A DNA stretch of 64,000 nucleotides from Bradyrhizobium erythrophlei (GCF_900129425.1 NZ_LT670817.1:7964001-8028000), one strand, 5' to 3'; shown: positions 52,615 to 62,613, numbered from the stretch's first letter. Program-made: numbers and translations. The notes: generated from the sequence alone by a model not told the origin.

Positions 52615-53162
52615 AATCGGCTTCAGCCTGCTGTGCCTTGCTTAGGCGCGACCGAGACGATCCATCGCGTCGGGCGAGTGGTCGTGGGGCCCGGCATTCG
52701 ACCGCCCTTAATCCACACGCGAGCGGCAGGGGCCCTGCGGAGGTGGCCTATCGCTTCTAGGGCTTCGCTACGCTCGGAAAGATCAATGACTATCCTCAAC
52801 GCATCACAGCTCCAAAGCTTCAGCCAGTTCTCAACACCGTCGCACACCGGGGTAATTCGTCAGAACGGGTGTCCTAATTGCATTAAATTTAGCATGACTT
52901 TGAAACCGAAACAAAAATCGAGGTTTATCACGACAAACAAGGGAGATGCGCCTTGGGCGATGACGCACCCGTTAAAACCGGAACACTTCGTCAACGGCAA
53001 AACTATCACTGCAGCACACTGAGAAAATTGAAGAAGACGTTGCGGAGCACTTGAACGCGGAAGAGGAGCGTCGCTAAGAAGATCGTTGGTCGGCATAATT
53101 CCCTTCGGCTTCTGCCATCGGTGCACGTCTCTCTTCCTCCCTCATGAACAAAGGTCGGAAAA
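52615..53162. other. Region without a convincing gene
   Basis: One frame (ATG at 52894, MTLKPKQKSRFITTNKGDAP to ITAAH) is possible but has no ribosome site or family resemblance. Nothing else was seen. Confidence 0.3.
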
Positions 53163-53663
53163 ATGGCAAACCAACCAGCGAGTGACATCTATCCCGGCAA
53201 GTTCCCGGCTTCTGTGCCGTTCTTTGATTTCGCAGGGCTCATCGAAATGAGCCGAAACACGCTAACAGAAACGGTGAAGCAGAACTCGAAGCTGAGCTTG
53301 ACCCTGCAAGCTATCGGCAAGGAATGGACCGAATTTGTAGCAGCGCGGCTGCACGAAGATTCCCAGCTGCTCCAGACGCTTCGGGAGTGCAGGGAGTTGC
53401 CCAGTATGCAACGCGCGTGTGGTCAATTTTGGGAAAAAGCTTTTTCCCAGTATGGCGAGGAAACGCAGCGCCTCATGCAAATAACGCAAGGGGCTATGGA
53501 GGAGGCCACCCATGTTGCGCAAGAGCGCATTGAAGGGGCCGCCCGTATTGCGCAAGAACGCATTGAAGTCACAAACAGCAACGCTCGTGCCAGCGGGGCC
53601 TCTAGCTCAACGCCGCCGTCATCGATGAAGAAGGTCAACCCTTCCCATCGTGACAGGGCGTAG
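53163..53663 (+). CDS. Phasin-family protein
   Basis: The 166-aa product has a short N-terminus and then a long amphipathic helical region (LSLTLQAIGKEWTEFVAARL, DSQLLQTLRECRELPSMQRA, GEETQRLMQITQGAMEEATH, VAQERIEGAARIAQERIEVT), ending in a Ser/Lys tail. This matches the phasin fold that coats polyhydroxybutyrate granules. No PHB synthase lies nearby. The repeat VAQERIEGAARIAQERIE is a small internal duplication. Confidence 0.68.
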   Translation: MANQPASDIYPGKFPASVPFFDFAGLIEMSRNTLTETVKQNSKLSLTLQAIGKEWTEFVAARLHEDSQLLQTLRECRELPSMQRACGQFWEKAFSQYGEETQRLMQITQGAMEEATHVAQERIEGAARIAQERIEVTNSNARASGASSSTPPSSMKKVNPSHRDRA

Positions 53664-54202
53664 CGGATTGCTTTCGGCAAGTTTGGCAAGTTTCCGCGCA
53701 GCCGAGGTTCGACGGCGTACGAAATCGTACGAGCGCGTGACAGTGACAAAGTCGAGCGGTCGTTGCGATTTAATGGGTACGAAGAGCCCTCGATGTCCAA
53801 TGCGGAGCAATGATGTCTCGCTGCGGGAGCGGGAAAGCCGGGTTGCAATCCCCGCGCCTGGGGCGGTTACTTAGGAAGCGGCCCGACGCGCGACAAAGCC
53901 ACGTCATCGCAGGATGCTCAGAGGCAGCAGCAAGGCCAGCCCACCGCCGCACGGCAAGCCCAGGGCGTCAAGCCTTCGGCGCGGACGGCGATCAAGGTTG
54001 CTGAACGCTGGGAAATGCCGTGGGCGCAAGTCGATGGCTTGCCGCTCCTCCTCTGAATGAGCCGCCGAAGTACGGACCGGGAAAGCCAGCGCACCGCTTC
54101 AGAAGATGCTCTTGCGGCGCGGTGTTGAATCCCGGTGCTGTTGTGGAGTCGCATCGTGTCCTGGGAACGTCCGTTCGATCAGCTTGTCCCCCTGCCAAGT
54201 AG
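53664..54202. other. Degenerate region with an open segment
   Basis: One + strand frame near 53880-54057 reads plausibly protein-like (QAQGVKPSARTAIKVAERWE) but lacks a start. It looks like decayed coding DNA. Confidence 0.3.
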
Positions 54203-54466
54203 GCCGCCGGCGCAAACGCTCGCGACGCCGCCGATTACATCGCAAAGCTTCCAAAAATCGCGAAGCTCCAAAATCAGAACCCGATCGGCCAGAATGGCGG
54301 CTTTGCCGTTCTAATTCATGCGGCCGAAGATCTTGGACCGATGATGTTCGCACACATAGGCATCGTTCGTGCGATCGAGCGCGATGCCGAGCCGCGCTTT
54401 GGAACGGTACGGCGGCTAGCCAACGTCGCACGCTGGGGCCGGGGCAGACCGGTGCGCGACCGATGA
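54203..54466 (+). pseudogene. Fragment of a small conserved rhizobial protein
   Basis: After an in-frame TAG the frame reads ARDAADYIAKLPKIAKLQNQ and then AEDLGPMMFAHIGIVRAIER, followed by a divergent tail to 54466. The segment is the same family as the fragment at 15227-15334. There is no start codon. Confidence 0.4.
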
Positions 54467-55295
54467 TCCGGGGCGACGATCGACTGACTCAATCTAAAAA
54501 AAAACCGGTGTAACCGGCGGGCAAAGATTGTTGATTTGGGTCGGTTTCAGGCTGTGATCACGTTAGACGCGATGCTCGCCAAATCTACCTCCCTGCCGTC
54601 CGGCCACCGAACGTTGCTTGCGCTCGGATCGAGCGACTTCGCCTTCCGCTTGAAGTTGCGCGTCCCCTGCTCGGGAGCGTTGCTCAGGCTCCTAGATAAA
54701 CCACTCCCCGGTGTCCAATATGCGCGCAGGCGGCTCAATTGGCCGAGCAGCGCGCGGTGCGACGCCGCGTCGCCCTCCGAGCATCAGGGCCTTGAGATCG
54801 GCTTCGAGGGTCGTCACGCTTCGCGTATCTCTATTACTATTAGTTCGCCCCGCCCGGCCGGTTTGGCCCGGCTCGAAAAAAAACGTGAAACTCACGAAGT
54901 TGTAGACTGATGCAGCAGTTGCAGTGGTTACGCCGGCTCCGGTAGCAGCGCCGACCGACACGGCGGTGGATATCCTCCTCTCGGACGGAAGATGTTTTGT
55001 TCCCGCAATTTAGTTCAAAAGCCCTGTAGCAAATGCGCGCTCAGCAATGGGCGCGTTTTGTTATTTGAAGAGGGCTTGGTTCGCTTTGACATATTCTTTC
55101 TAAAGATCGCGCATCATTTGGTTGACCGCACGCGCAGGGAATTTATCGCCGTTGGGAAGCGCCGCTCCAAGTGAGCCCAGTCTCAAGGTTCCTTTTAGGG
55201 GATCGCCGGGGGACGGTATGAATGCCGCATCGGTCGGCTTATGGACAATGCCTTCAGGCGTAATATTGAACTGATCACGACGTTACGACAAAACT
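54467..55295. other. Degenerate region, no intact gene
   Basis: On the reverse strand 54547-54700 reads SNVRWPDGREVDLASIASNV, possibly the end of a lost gene. A weak hairpin with T-run (GCGCGC / GCGCG, 55032-55060) resembles a terminator. No gene could be supported. Confidence 0.3.
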
Positions 55296-55499
55296 TCACG
55301 CCTTCACCCACGGCACGTCGTGCCCAAGCCTGCTCAGGCGTACGAGCCCAAAGTGCCCGTAAAGATGCGGGAGTGGATAGGTCCCGCCCTTGCGACGCCT
55401 GGTTTTGTGCTTGAACTGCAACCACCCGCGCAACCGCATCGCTGCGTAGCTGTCGAGTGCCCGATACGCCTTGCTGACGGTGCCTGCTTGATTTATCCA
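55296..55499 (-). pseudogene. ltrA: C-terminal remnant of a group II intron reverse transcriptase/maturase
   Basis: The reverse frame reads WINQAGTVSKAYRALDSYAA, MRLRGWLQFKHKTRRRKGGT, then YPLPHLYGHFGLVRLSRLGH and DVPWVKA with a stop at 55296. This is the maturase (X) and C-terminal region of group II intron proteins. The upstream RT domain is not in frame or not recognisable. No intact intron RNA was identified. Confidence 0.72.
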
Positions 55500-55854
55500 A
55501 CGGCAAGCTCAGGCCGCTGGGCATCTCGACCGTGCGGGATCGGGTCTGCATGACAGCAGCGATGCTGGTGCTGGAGCCGATCTGACCTTCCACCCGAACA
55601 GTACGCGTACCGTCCTGGGAGAAATGCCCAACAGGCGGTGGTCAAGGTGGACGGGCTGCTGTTCCGAGGCCACCCGGAAGTCGTTGATGCCGACCTCGCG
55701 GACTACTTCGGAAGCATTCCGCATACCGAACTTCCAGGGATATCTGCCATGATTTCCTCATATCCCCTGCGCGCACTCAGGCTTGCGATACAATTTGGCA
55801 ATGGAAGATGCTGAAAAAACGCGCCACTGTGCAGGTGGATACGCGTGGCTGACC

Positions 55855-55940
55855 TCGATGAACTGATCCTTTCCAAGCATGTAGCCCTTCACTATGTCCT
55901 CGTTGGGCACTTGCCGTGGCGTGTCTCCGTTCGAGCAGCA
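55855..55940 (-). pseudogene. Short fragment resembling the N-terminal part of Ku
   Basis: The reverse frame contains DTPRQVPNEDIVKGYMLGKD then QFIEVS, which resembles the stretch near residue 50 of bacterial Ku (VxNEDIVKGYK...). The surrounding frame decays at both ends. The 14-kb fragment holds the C-terminal part, so both ends of such genes are represented as debris. Confidence 0.4.
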
Positions 55941-56409
55941 CAGCGGGCGAGGGCAAGGCCTTCGACCGGACCTACGCGCTGGGCAGCACCTCTGGCGGAG
56001 TTTCAGGAAATTCATTGATCTTGAGATCGGCGGGGCCGATACCGATAGAACCTGAAATCCTGTCATCGAGCGGCGACCGACACTGGCGTTTCGTCCGACC
56101 ACCTACTGAGTTCGGATTCAGGTCGCCGACGGTCAAGATCGGTACGGGCTCCGTCATCAAATTAACCCCCGCTTCGAGCCGAACCGCCCCCGTCAGACCA
56201 TCGACGATGCCCCGGTCCGTTTGCGGATTTGATGCCGTGCTCCCGCTCGATGGCCTCCAGGTGGGCCAGGCCGCCGACGGTCAGCCGTCGTCGTCCCGCT
56301 CCCCGCGGTCCACCATCCCGTAAATAAGCTGCGTTAGAATTTTTCTGACCTGCACTATCACCGATTGATCGCGCGGCTGCATCTGCTGATAGATGGTCAG
56401 TGGAATTTC
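55941..56409. other. Degenerate region, no gene seen
   Basis: Overlapping frames on both strands have no starts or resemblance to families. Confidence 0.35.
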
Positions 56410-56437
56410 AAAAAGGCCGCCCGGGGGGCGGCCTTTT
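56410..56437 (-). terminator. Rho-independent terminator for the DUF1236 gene
   Basis: GGCCGCCC / GGGCGGCC hairpin with A-run on one side and T-run on the other; can work in both directions. It lies 20 nt beyond the stop at 56458. Confidence 0.8.
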
Positions 56438-56457
56438 CGTCTCGGCAACTCTTGAGC

Positions 56458-56874
56458 TTATTCGACCACTTCAACGATGCGATGGCTGTGGGGGTCAACC
56501 AACACCGGCCGATCGTTAACGACCGTATAGCGGTATTGGCGGACGCCGTATTCCTGAGGGACGTCGTAGTACGTCACGCCTGCTTCAGGAAGTTCGGCGC
56601 CCACCCTGACGTCGCCCTGATAGTGGTATGAGGGTCGGTGCTGTTCGACAACGTAGCTGCGAAAGCGGGGCCGTTGATCGGCGCCCAAAATTCCGGCGAC
56701 ACCGCCGACGACTCCTCCGACCGTCCCTCCGACGATCGCGCCTACAGGTCCGGCTGCACGATCACCTTCGCGGGCGCCGCGTTCGACGCCTCCAGGCACG
56801 CCTTGCGCGGATGCTGAGAGAGGAACGATTACAGCTGCGGCGATGAATGCCGCACCGAAAACCTGACGGATCAT
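56458..56874 (-). CDS. Secreted DUF1236 protein with glycine-zipper region
   Basis: The ATG at 56874 follows AGCAGGAGTCCAAA and gives MIRQVFGAAFIAAAVIVPLS then ASAQG. A glycine-rich segment (GAIVGGTVGGVVGGVAGILG) follows, then the DUF1236 core (GVTYYDVPQEYGVRQYRYTV, NDRPVLVDPHSHRIVEVVE). Proteins of this type are abundant in Bradyrhizobium and are periplasmic or membrane associated; function unknown. Confidence 0.78.
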   Translation of the reverse strand: MIRQVFGAAFIAAAVIVPLSASAQGVPGGVERGAREGDRAAGPVGAIVGGTVGGVVGGVAGILGADQRPRFRSYVVEQHRPSYHYQGDVRVGAELPEAGVTYYDVPQEYGVRQYRYTVVNDRPVLVDPHSHRIVEVVE

Positions 56875-57258
56875 TTTGGACTCCTGCTTGATTGAAGACC
56901 CAAGACAAGGGGGGCGCAAAGGTTTAGTTCCCTCGAATTCGGAGGCCTTTCTGTATCTGATGTTGCGTGATCAGTTGCCGGCGGCCGACAAGAAAACACA
57001 GGCGGCACGGTCAGTAGTGCCGCCAAATCTTCACTTTGTTGGCAAACTCTCGCCAAAACGGTCGGAGCGAATATGCGGCGTTTACGCTTAAGCTAACTAT
57101 CCGGCCCACCAATGGGCAGCTGTATAGGTCTAGTCACAGACAGCGCATTCGTTTTTCGTGTGTTCGGGAGAGTTGATACGAGCGATTGTCATACGCGATA
57201 GCAGTGATCTTCGGCTTAAGGGCAAGGTTACCACTTCCCCCACGAGGGAGACCTGATA
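56875..57258. other. Intergenic stretch, no gene seen
   Basis: No gene. Regulatory sequences of both flanking genes are expected here. Confidence 0.35.
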
Positions 57259-57441
57259 ATGCCAGCCTACGTCCAGCACCGCGAAATTGAGTCAGCTTTG
57301 ATCGTTTGTCCCAACTGCCTAGGACTTCCTGTGTACGTAAGAGACGTCGAGCCCCATTGGAGCATGGCGAAGATCGACTTCATCTACGAGTGCTCTGACT
57401 GCGGCGCTAAGATCAAGAAGACATTGACAAAGCTGGAATGA
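57259..57441 (+). CDS. Small zinc-ribbon protein
   Basis: The 60-aa product has CPNCLGLPVYVRDVEPHWSM and YECSDCGAKIKKTLT, giving two CxxC pairs as in a zinc ribbon. A GAGGGAGACC ribosome site lies 6 nt before the ATG. It is the same type as the protein at 15952. Confidence 0.68.
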   Translation: MPAYVQHREIESALIVCPNCLGLPVYVRDVEPHWSMAKIDFIYECSDCGAKIKKTLTKLE

Positions 57442-57772
57442 GGACACTAACCCGAGGTTGGTGGGCCTTGTCGCACATGATCGCCGAATGGAGCGATACG
57501 CCGCTTCGGCGCTCCTGGTCAGTTGATCATCCGGCGTTAACAACCTGTCCTGTTTGCCGCGCCCGTTATCTCCGATGCCCGAGACTAATGCCAAGGTTGC
57601 GCGCCTTCTGACGCAATGAAGCCTTCCTTCTCTTGGTCAATTGTGGCTAATGGCGTCTTCGCCTTCGAATGGGCTCTTAATTCCTTCACTCACTTTGGTA
57701 TATTCTCGTCGAACGATTTCTTCTTTGCACTTCGATCTCCATTCGATTCGATGGGCCTTCTACCATACTACC
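57442..57772. other. Intergenic stretch, no gene seen
   Basis: The + frame from 57616 is AT-rich and without a ribosome site; not accepted. Confidence 0.35.
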
Positions 57773-57961
57773 TCAGGTGGGAAGCTTTCCGCTTGCCTTC
57801 GCCACCAGCTTTGAGATGGTATTGATTAAATCTGCATTAAGTCCAAAGCTGTTGACCAAAGTGTCGTAACGGTCGTGATGCCCTGTGTGCTTTCCCTCAA
57901 TTAGCGAGTTTCCACCACATATAATGGAATCATTACGCGCAAGTCCTGGGCAAGGCCCCAT
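57773..57961 (-). CDS. Small hypothetical protein near the tRNA remnant
   Basis: The ATG at 57961 follows GGAGAGAATGG. The 62-aa product contains ARNDSIICGGNSLIEGKHTG, HHDRYDTLVNSFGLNADLIN and a C-terminal helix. It looks genuine but no family was recognised; base composition is less GC-rich than the neighbourhood. Confidence 0.42.
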   Translation of the reverse strand: MGPCPGLARNDSIICGGNSLIEGKHTGHHDRYDTLVNSFGLNADLINTISKLVAKASGKLPT

Positions 57962-58053
57962 TCCATTCTCTCCTCGATGGGTGACGTCGTCGACAAAGGC
58001 GCCCTCCTCCCCGCTGCCGCCCCCGCCCCTGCAATCTGCCAAGGAAGCGGTGC

Positions 58054-58093
58054 GCACCCGTAGCTCAGCTGGATAGAGCGTTGCCCTCCGAAG
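58054..58093 (+). tRNA. 5' half of a tRNA-Arg(CCG) gene, truncated after the anticodon
   Basis: GCACCCG (acceptor 5' strand), TAGCTCAGCTGGATAGAGC (D arm) and then GTTGCCCTCCGAAG with anticodon CCG are present. After CCGAAG the sequence diverges, with no T arm or 3' acceptor strand. It is therefore a non-functional tRNA piece, as left by integration or excision at a tRNA gene. Confidence 0.72.
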
Positions 58094-58405
58094 CTGGAAT
58101 AAGAACGGGTATTTCACTCTGCCAATTAAGGCTTTCCCTGCCTCCGGCGTAGGATTTTCTGCTACTAGGCACACGCGGGCCACAGTTCGACTCGAAAACT
58201 TTCTCTTCCGAACCCGGCATGAGCTATGTCAAACTCAGAGGATGCTCGCTCCTCGGTGATTCCCTCTATGGAAGCGGCAACGCTCGACAAATCCATTCGG
58301 ATTGCTGCCTTTGCGCAGCGTCCAACGGTTAGCCGAGGAGAGAGGGAATGAACGAGCAACGAATGACGGAAAGCTCGTCTTGGATTGATCCACGGGCGGC
58401 AGGTG

Positions 58406-58800
58406 ATGAAGACGCCGGATGACGTGGCGAGATGTTGCGCCTGAGGGCGTGCCGATGGGGTCTAAAGCGGATAGCGCCTCAACTGGGCTGCAGCCATCAC
58501 ACGGTGAAGGGCTACGTGGCGGCCGGCGGGGTGAAGCCGTTCAAAGTTGCCTGATCGCCCCGAAACGGCTCGATGGCCTTGAAGGCTGGCTGCGCGAGAG
58601 GTTCATTCGGCATCGCGGCAATGCGGATGTGGTGCGCCAGGACCTGATGGCAGAGGAAGGCGTGGCAGTCAGCCCGCGAACGCTGCAACGCGCCGTGCAA
58701 CCCTATCGCCAGGCGCTGAGGGCCGAAGCGCTGGCGACGACGCGGTTCGAGACGCTGCCGGGCTGGCAGCTGCAGATCGACTTCGGCGAGCGTCTGTTCG
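58406..58800 (+). pseudogene. istA: IS21-family istA remnant, frameshifted and truncated
   Basis: From the ATG at 58406: MKTPDDVAR, a shift, then MLRLRACRWGLKRIAPQLGC and SHHTVKGYVAAGGVKPFKVA (HTH of IstA), another shift, then LIAPKRLDGLEGWLRERFIR and GWQLQIDFGERL, where the homology ends at the start of the catalytic domain. Two frameshifts and a 3' truncation show it is dead; istB is missing. Confidence 0.68.
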
Positions 58801-58999
58801 CGTTTGGTTGCGGTGAAATGTTGGGCAAACGTTGGTCGGAAGGGCGTCTGAGGACTGTTCTCAGTTACTTCCCGGTTGAAGAAGGTCGCTTCGGGCGAGT
58901 TTTCTCTCGTTCCTGAGCGGGTTAGATGCGATCTGGTGAATAGAAACCATCAGTTGAGCAAGTCCAGAAACGCGCTACTATGCAAGCGAGAAACGAACC

Positions 59000-60700
59000 A
59001 TGCTTGATATCATGCGCGCTTACGTTCCAATTGCTTTTAAAGTTGTCATGATTGTCATGTCTCTCCTTTGCTGGGGGAGAGCCCAAGCGCAGCTATTTGA
59101 GTCCCTTTATACCGACTCTGAAATTTTCCTGGATGCGATACAGAAAGAGAAGATATCTCCTCCCGTCGGTGTCGAAATCCACGGAATAACAGTTCCCCAT
59201 CATTTGGTGGCTGCGGATCTGATCGCACGCGGTTTCTGGGTCGCGAGCGGTAACGAATATGATCGAATTATCGTGCTGTCCCCGGATCATTTTAGGGGTG
59301 GGCATCGCCTGTTGGCAACGACGGCCCGTTCATTCAACACCGTGTTGGGACAGATCAACACAGATGTCAGCGCCGCAGAGCTTCTTCTTAAGTCTGAGCT
59401 AGTCGAAAGCTCCGACCTCTTTGAACGTGAGCACGGTATAGCAGCAATACTACCTTTCATCCGATACTTCTTTCGCGACACCCCGGTATTGGCGGTAACG
59501 ATTTCAACCAGTTCCTCTGAAGCGGAGTGGAGGGCGGCGGTTGAAGCGTTGTCCAAAGTAGTCACTAAACGCACACTGATCGTTCAATCTACGGATTTCT
59601 CGCACTATTTGCCAGCGCACGTTGCTGCATCTCGCGATCAAGAGACCTTAAACGTTATAGCGGAGGGAGATCCGGCACGTATTTCGGAGCTGCATCAATC
59701 CAACCATTTGGACTCCAAGGCAGCACAGTTCGCGCAGATGAGCCTGCAGAGATCCCTGTTTGACTCCTACCCGACCGTCATAGCCAATCGGAATCAAGCC
59801 GAATACGGGTCGAGAATCACAGCTACAACGAGTTACTTCGTAGAAGTTTATACCCGAAACGACAGCCCAGCGTTTCTTCCGGCGTATGACGATCAACAGG
59901 TGTTCTATTTTGGAGGAGATGTGTTCCCGGGGAGGTGGCTGACGCGACCTCTCGAGAAGTCAGAAAATAGATCCAAGCTGATCGAGATGGTGCAGTCCTT
60001 AACGGGAGGACGGCCGTTGATCGTCAATCTCGAAGGAGCGCTACTCCCTGAGGGGCTATCGATATCCAAGCCCGACCTACATGCAATCGACAGAGCGATC
60101 GCCGCTCCTATTCTCCGCGGCCTCAATGTAGTCGTAGCGGGCCTCGCTAACAATCATTCGTTTGATTTCGGGCCAAACGGTCTCAAGGAAACTACCTCCG
60201 AGTTGAGGCGGCTTGGCATTCAGTCTGCACAGCACATGAGCGTTGTGGACCTCGGCGCCTTCAGAATGGTCGCGATAAACTTCATCCGCGGCAGAACAGT
60301 CGCAGGATACCCTTTTGCTGGGATCAATGATATTCAGCAGCTCTGCCGGCGGCCCACGTCCCCCCCTCTTATTGCCTTCGTTCATTGGGGAGAGGAATAC
60401 ACTTCGGGCCTCCCATCCGATCTCATGCGGATTAGCGAAGCGTTGCACGATTGCGGAGTGTCATTGATCATAGGTGCACACAGCCATCAAGCGTCTGCTC
60501 ACCCCGTTTCCGTTCATGCTGGGCAAATTCAAGTAGTGTTCTCGTTGGGCAACTTGCTCTTCGATCAGCGCTCCTCGTTGACTTCTGGGGCGATACTTGA
60601 ACTCAGGATTTTCAAACAAAGAACGATGGCGACTCGTATGCGGCGAGTGCTGAACTTTTTCAACGAACTGGATCCTTCTGGATCAATCGCCGCTCAATAA
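59000..60700 (+). CDS. Secreted Memo-CapA fusion protein
   Basis: The 566-aa product begins with a signal peptide (residues 1-30, ending WGRAQA). Residues about 55-290 form a Memo/AmmeMemoRadiSam-B-type domain: GITVPHHLVAADL, IIVLSPDHF, EREHGIAAILPFIRYFF, VQSTDFSHYL. Residues about 300-545 form a CapA (PGA_cap) metallophosphatase-like domain: FYFGGDVFPGRW, LIVNLEGALLPEG, GLANNHSFDFGPNGLKETTS, IAFVHWGEEYTSG, IIGAHSHQASAHPV and FSLGNLLFDQ. Normally these are separate proteins. CapA-type proteins act in anchoring or release of extracellular polymers. The 3' end overlaps the convergent MORN gene by 7 bp. Confidence 0.75.
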   Translation: MLDIMRAYVPIAFKVVMIVMSLLCWGRAQAQLFESLYTDSEIFLDAIQKEKISPPVGVEIHGITVPHHLVAADLIARGFWVASGNEYDRIIVLSPDHFRGGHRLLATTARSFNTVLGQINTDVSAAELLLKSELVESSDLFEREHGIAAILPFIRYFFRDTPVLAVTISTSSSEAEWRAAVEALSKVVTKRTLIVQSTDFSHYLPAHVAASRDQETLNVIAEGDPARISELHQSNHLDSKAAQFAQMSLQRSLFDSYPTVIANRNQAEYGSRITATTSYFVEVYTRNDSPAFLPAYDDQQVFYFGGDVFPGRWLTRPLEKSENRSKLIEMVQSLTGGRPLIVNLEGALLPEGLSISKPDLHAIDRAIAAPILRGLNVVVAGLANNHSFDFGPNGLKETTSELRRLGIQSAQHMSVVDLGAFRMVAINFIRGRTVAGYPFAGINDIQQLCRRPTSPPLIAFVHWGEEYTSGLPSDLMRISEALHDCGVSLIIGAHSHQASAHPVSVHAGQIQVVFSLGNLLFDQRSSLTSGAILELRIFKQRTMATRMRRVLNFFNELDPSGSIAAQ

Positions 60701-62589
60701 AGCGTCTTTGGATACCACGAAGGCAAGAAATATAGGAGGTCGATTGGCCGAGAGCGAATTTCACGTCCGTCAGTTAACACAGCGACCAGCTGTAGATCAT
60801 GATGCGATGATTTTGGGGCATTGAGGGCAACTACGAATTGGCGACTATGTCCTGCATCAATGGTGGACGTGCTAATTGGAAGCTGAATGCGATAGCTTCC
60901 CTGATCCAATCTCAAGGTGATCGGTTTATCTCGGATCGGCTCGGGCCCTGACCCTTCTCCACATTCAGGCGCTTGTGTCAGGCCACCTATAGTGATGTTT
61001 ATGTTCAACGGCGAAGAGACTGAAATCATCCTGCCCGACGCGTCTTGATACTGATATTCGAAGATCCCGCGAAGTGCTGTCACCACCTCTATGCCATCTA
61101 AACCTATCGACTGGGACAAATTGCCGAATGCGCCTGTCTTTTTGAGGGCGTCAAGACATTGCGATAAGTTTTTAGGTTTGTCTGGACCGTTCTCGCGGTC
61201 AATTTCACATGTGAAGCCCGTCTGCTTAAATCTCTTCAACATGGTAAGGTTGGCACCGGCCTGAGCGATTGCGTCAGACACGTCAATGTTTGTGCGGTTT
61301 TGGAAGGTCCCAACTGCCTTAGTGAAGCGCATGCTCTGAGGGGCAGCGTTCTTGCCCGGAGTGGAGAAGTCAAAGCGTAGGGTGCCATTTTCGACTCGTC
61401 CCCATCCGAAATTATTCATCCCAAAATAAGGAGCAAAATTACCATTATCCCTTCGTCGTCCAGTGGAGACCGAGTAACCGCGGCCACATGACTCCCTCTC
61501 AGTCGCTACAAGCAAATCAAGAGCGGGGCGGTTTTCGCTCTCGCTTTTGGACACATCGAGATAAAAGCCTTTGATCTCGATCCTAGTCGCTGTCCTATTC
61601 TGAAAGTCGAAGGCGAGTTTAGGGGGATACACCCCATTGCGGTCGAAGCCGAACAGGCTCTGACGGAAGAAACCGCCCTCGTCTTTCAAGGCGGCCACTT
61701 CGCTCTGGATTGTCCCTTGACTCATCCAAACCGAGAGGAGTTGAGGGTCATCTGGTCTGACCGTTATTTTGTTGCCTACGGCCGTTCCCACGTAGCCGAG
61801 CGACTCTCGAGCGGGCACTTCGTTCGTCGGCTTGCTTAGAACGGTTACACCAAGGCGCACGTCATCATGGGTCGCGCCTGATATTTGGCCTCCTGTCTGA
61901 GCTATGCGGATCCGCTTAGAGCCGGGGAGTTCAGTTCCGTTTCGCCACACCGACTGATAAATCGATCCTCCGGGTAAGGTCGTCTTTCCCAGCCCCTCCC
62001 TTAGCCCCGAGACAAATCGGCCTTCAAAAATCTCTCCTGTTGCATCGATATACTTTCCGACGCCAGCAGCGCGGCCTTCGACAAAAGAGCCTTGGTAAAA
62101 TTCTCCAGTGGGCAACTGAAGTGTGCCCTCTCCATTGAAGCGACCGTTCTTCCACGAGCCATCGTAGACAACATTGTCTCGGCTAACATACCGACCAAGG
62201 CCGTTTGGTCGTCCGTCCCGCACGTGACCGACATATACGCTGTCAATGGAGCTGGGGTCACGGGGCGAACCCGTTCGTGCCCTCCATACCAATCGGCCAA
62301 AACCGGAGATGCGGCCGCCGTGGTCGGAACTTACCTGGCTCGGGGTCCAAACAAAGTCCAGATTGCGAGAAGGATGAGAGTCGAACACCGAGTAGCTGCG
62401 CGCAATCAAATTCAGGGCTCGCTCATCAAAGACATAAAGGATCTTCGTTCTCCAAATTCCCTTCTCACGAGAGAAGTCGTCTCCCAAGATAGTGTCGACC
62501 ACTACCCTTTCTTCTTGAGACTCCGCTTTCGAGAACGGAGCGCCAATTAGGACGAGAACTAACAAGCCGAAGCGAGCGCAAACCGACAT
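60694..62589 (-). CDS. Secreted MORN-repeat protein
   Basis: The 631-aa product has a signal peptide (MSVCARFGLLVLVLIGAPFS then KAES). Residues about 118-218 contain four to five MORN repeats (GHVRDGRPNGLGRYVSRDNV, YDGSWKNGRFNGEGTLQLPT, YQGSFVEGRAAGVGKYIDAT, FEGRFVSGLREGLGK). The C-terminal 400 residues are beta-rich with several cysteines and no recognised family. It lies 24 bp downstream of the WD40-like gene, so the two form an operon. Confidence 0.7.
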   Translation of the reverse strand: MSVCARFGLLVLVLIGAPFSKAESQEERVVVDTILGDDFSREKGIWRTKILYVFDERALNLIARSYSVFDSHPSRNLDFVWTPSQVSSDHGGRISGFGRLVWRARTGSPRDPSSIDSVYVGHVRDGRPNGLGRYVSRDNVVYDGSWKNGRFNGEGTLQLPTGEFYQGSFVEGRAAGVGKYIDATGEIFEGRFVSGLREGLGKTTLPGGSIYQSVWRNGTELPGSKRIRIAQTGGQISGATHDDVRLGVTVLSKPTNEVPARESLGYVGTAVGNKITVRPDDPQLLSVWMSQGTIQSEVAALKDEGGFFRQSLFGFDRNGVYPPKLAFDFQNRTATRIEIKGFYLDVSKSESENRPALDLLVATERESCGRGYSVSTGRRRDNGNFAPYFGMNNFGWGRVENGTLRFDFSTPGKNAAPQSMRFTKAVGTFQNRTNIDVSDAIAQAGANLTMLKRFKQTGFTCEIDRENGPDKPKNLSQCLDALKKTGAFGNLSQSIGLDGIEVVTALRGIFEYQYQDASGRMISVSSPLNINITIGGLTQAPECGEGSGPEPIRDKPITLRLDQGSYRIQLPISTSTIDAGHSRQFVVALNAPKSSHHDLQLVAVLTDGREIRSRPIDLLYFLPSWYPKTLY

Positions 62590-62613
62590 GTTTTACTCCT
62601 CAATATTCAAACA

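Noticed and set aside
52894..53022. Small + strand frame MTLKPKQKSRFITTNKGDAP
   Set aside because: No ribosome site or recognised relatives; could be chance.
57616..57825. 69-aa + strand frame starting MKPSFSWSIVANG
   Set aside because: Lies opposite a better supported small reverse-strand gene and lacks a ribosome site.
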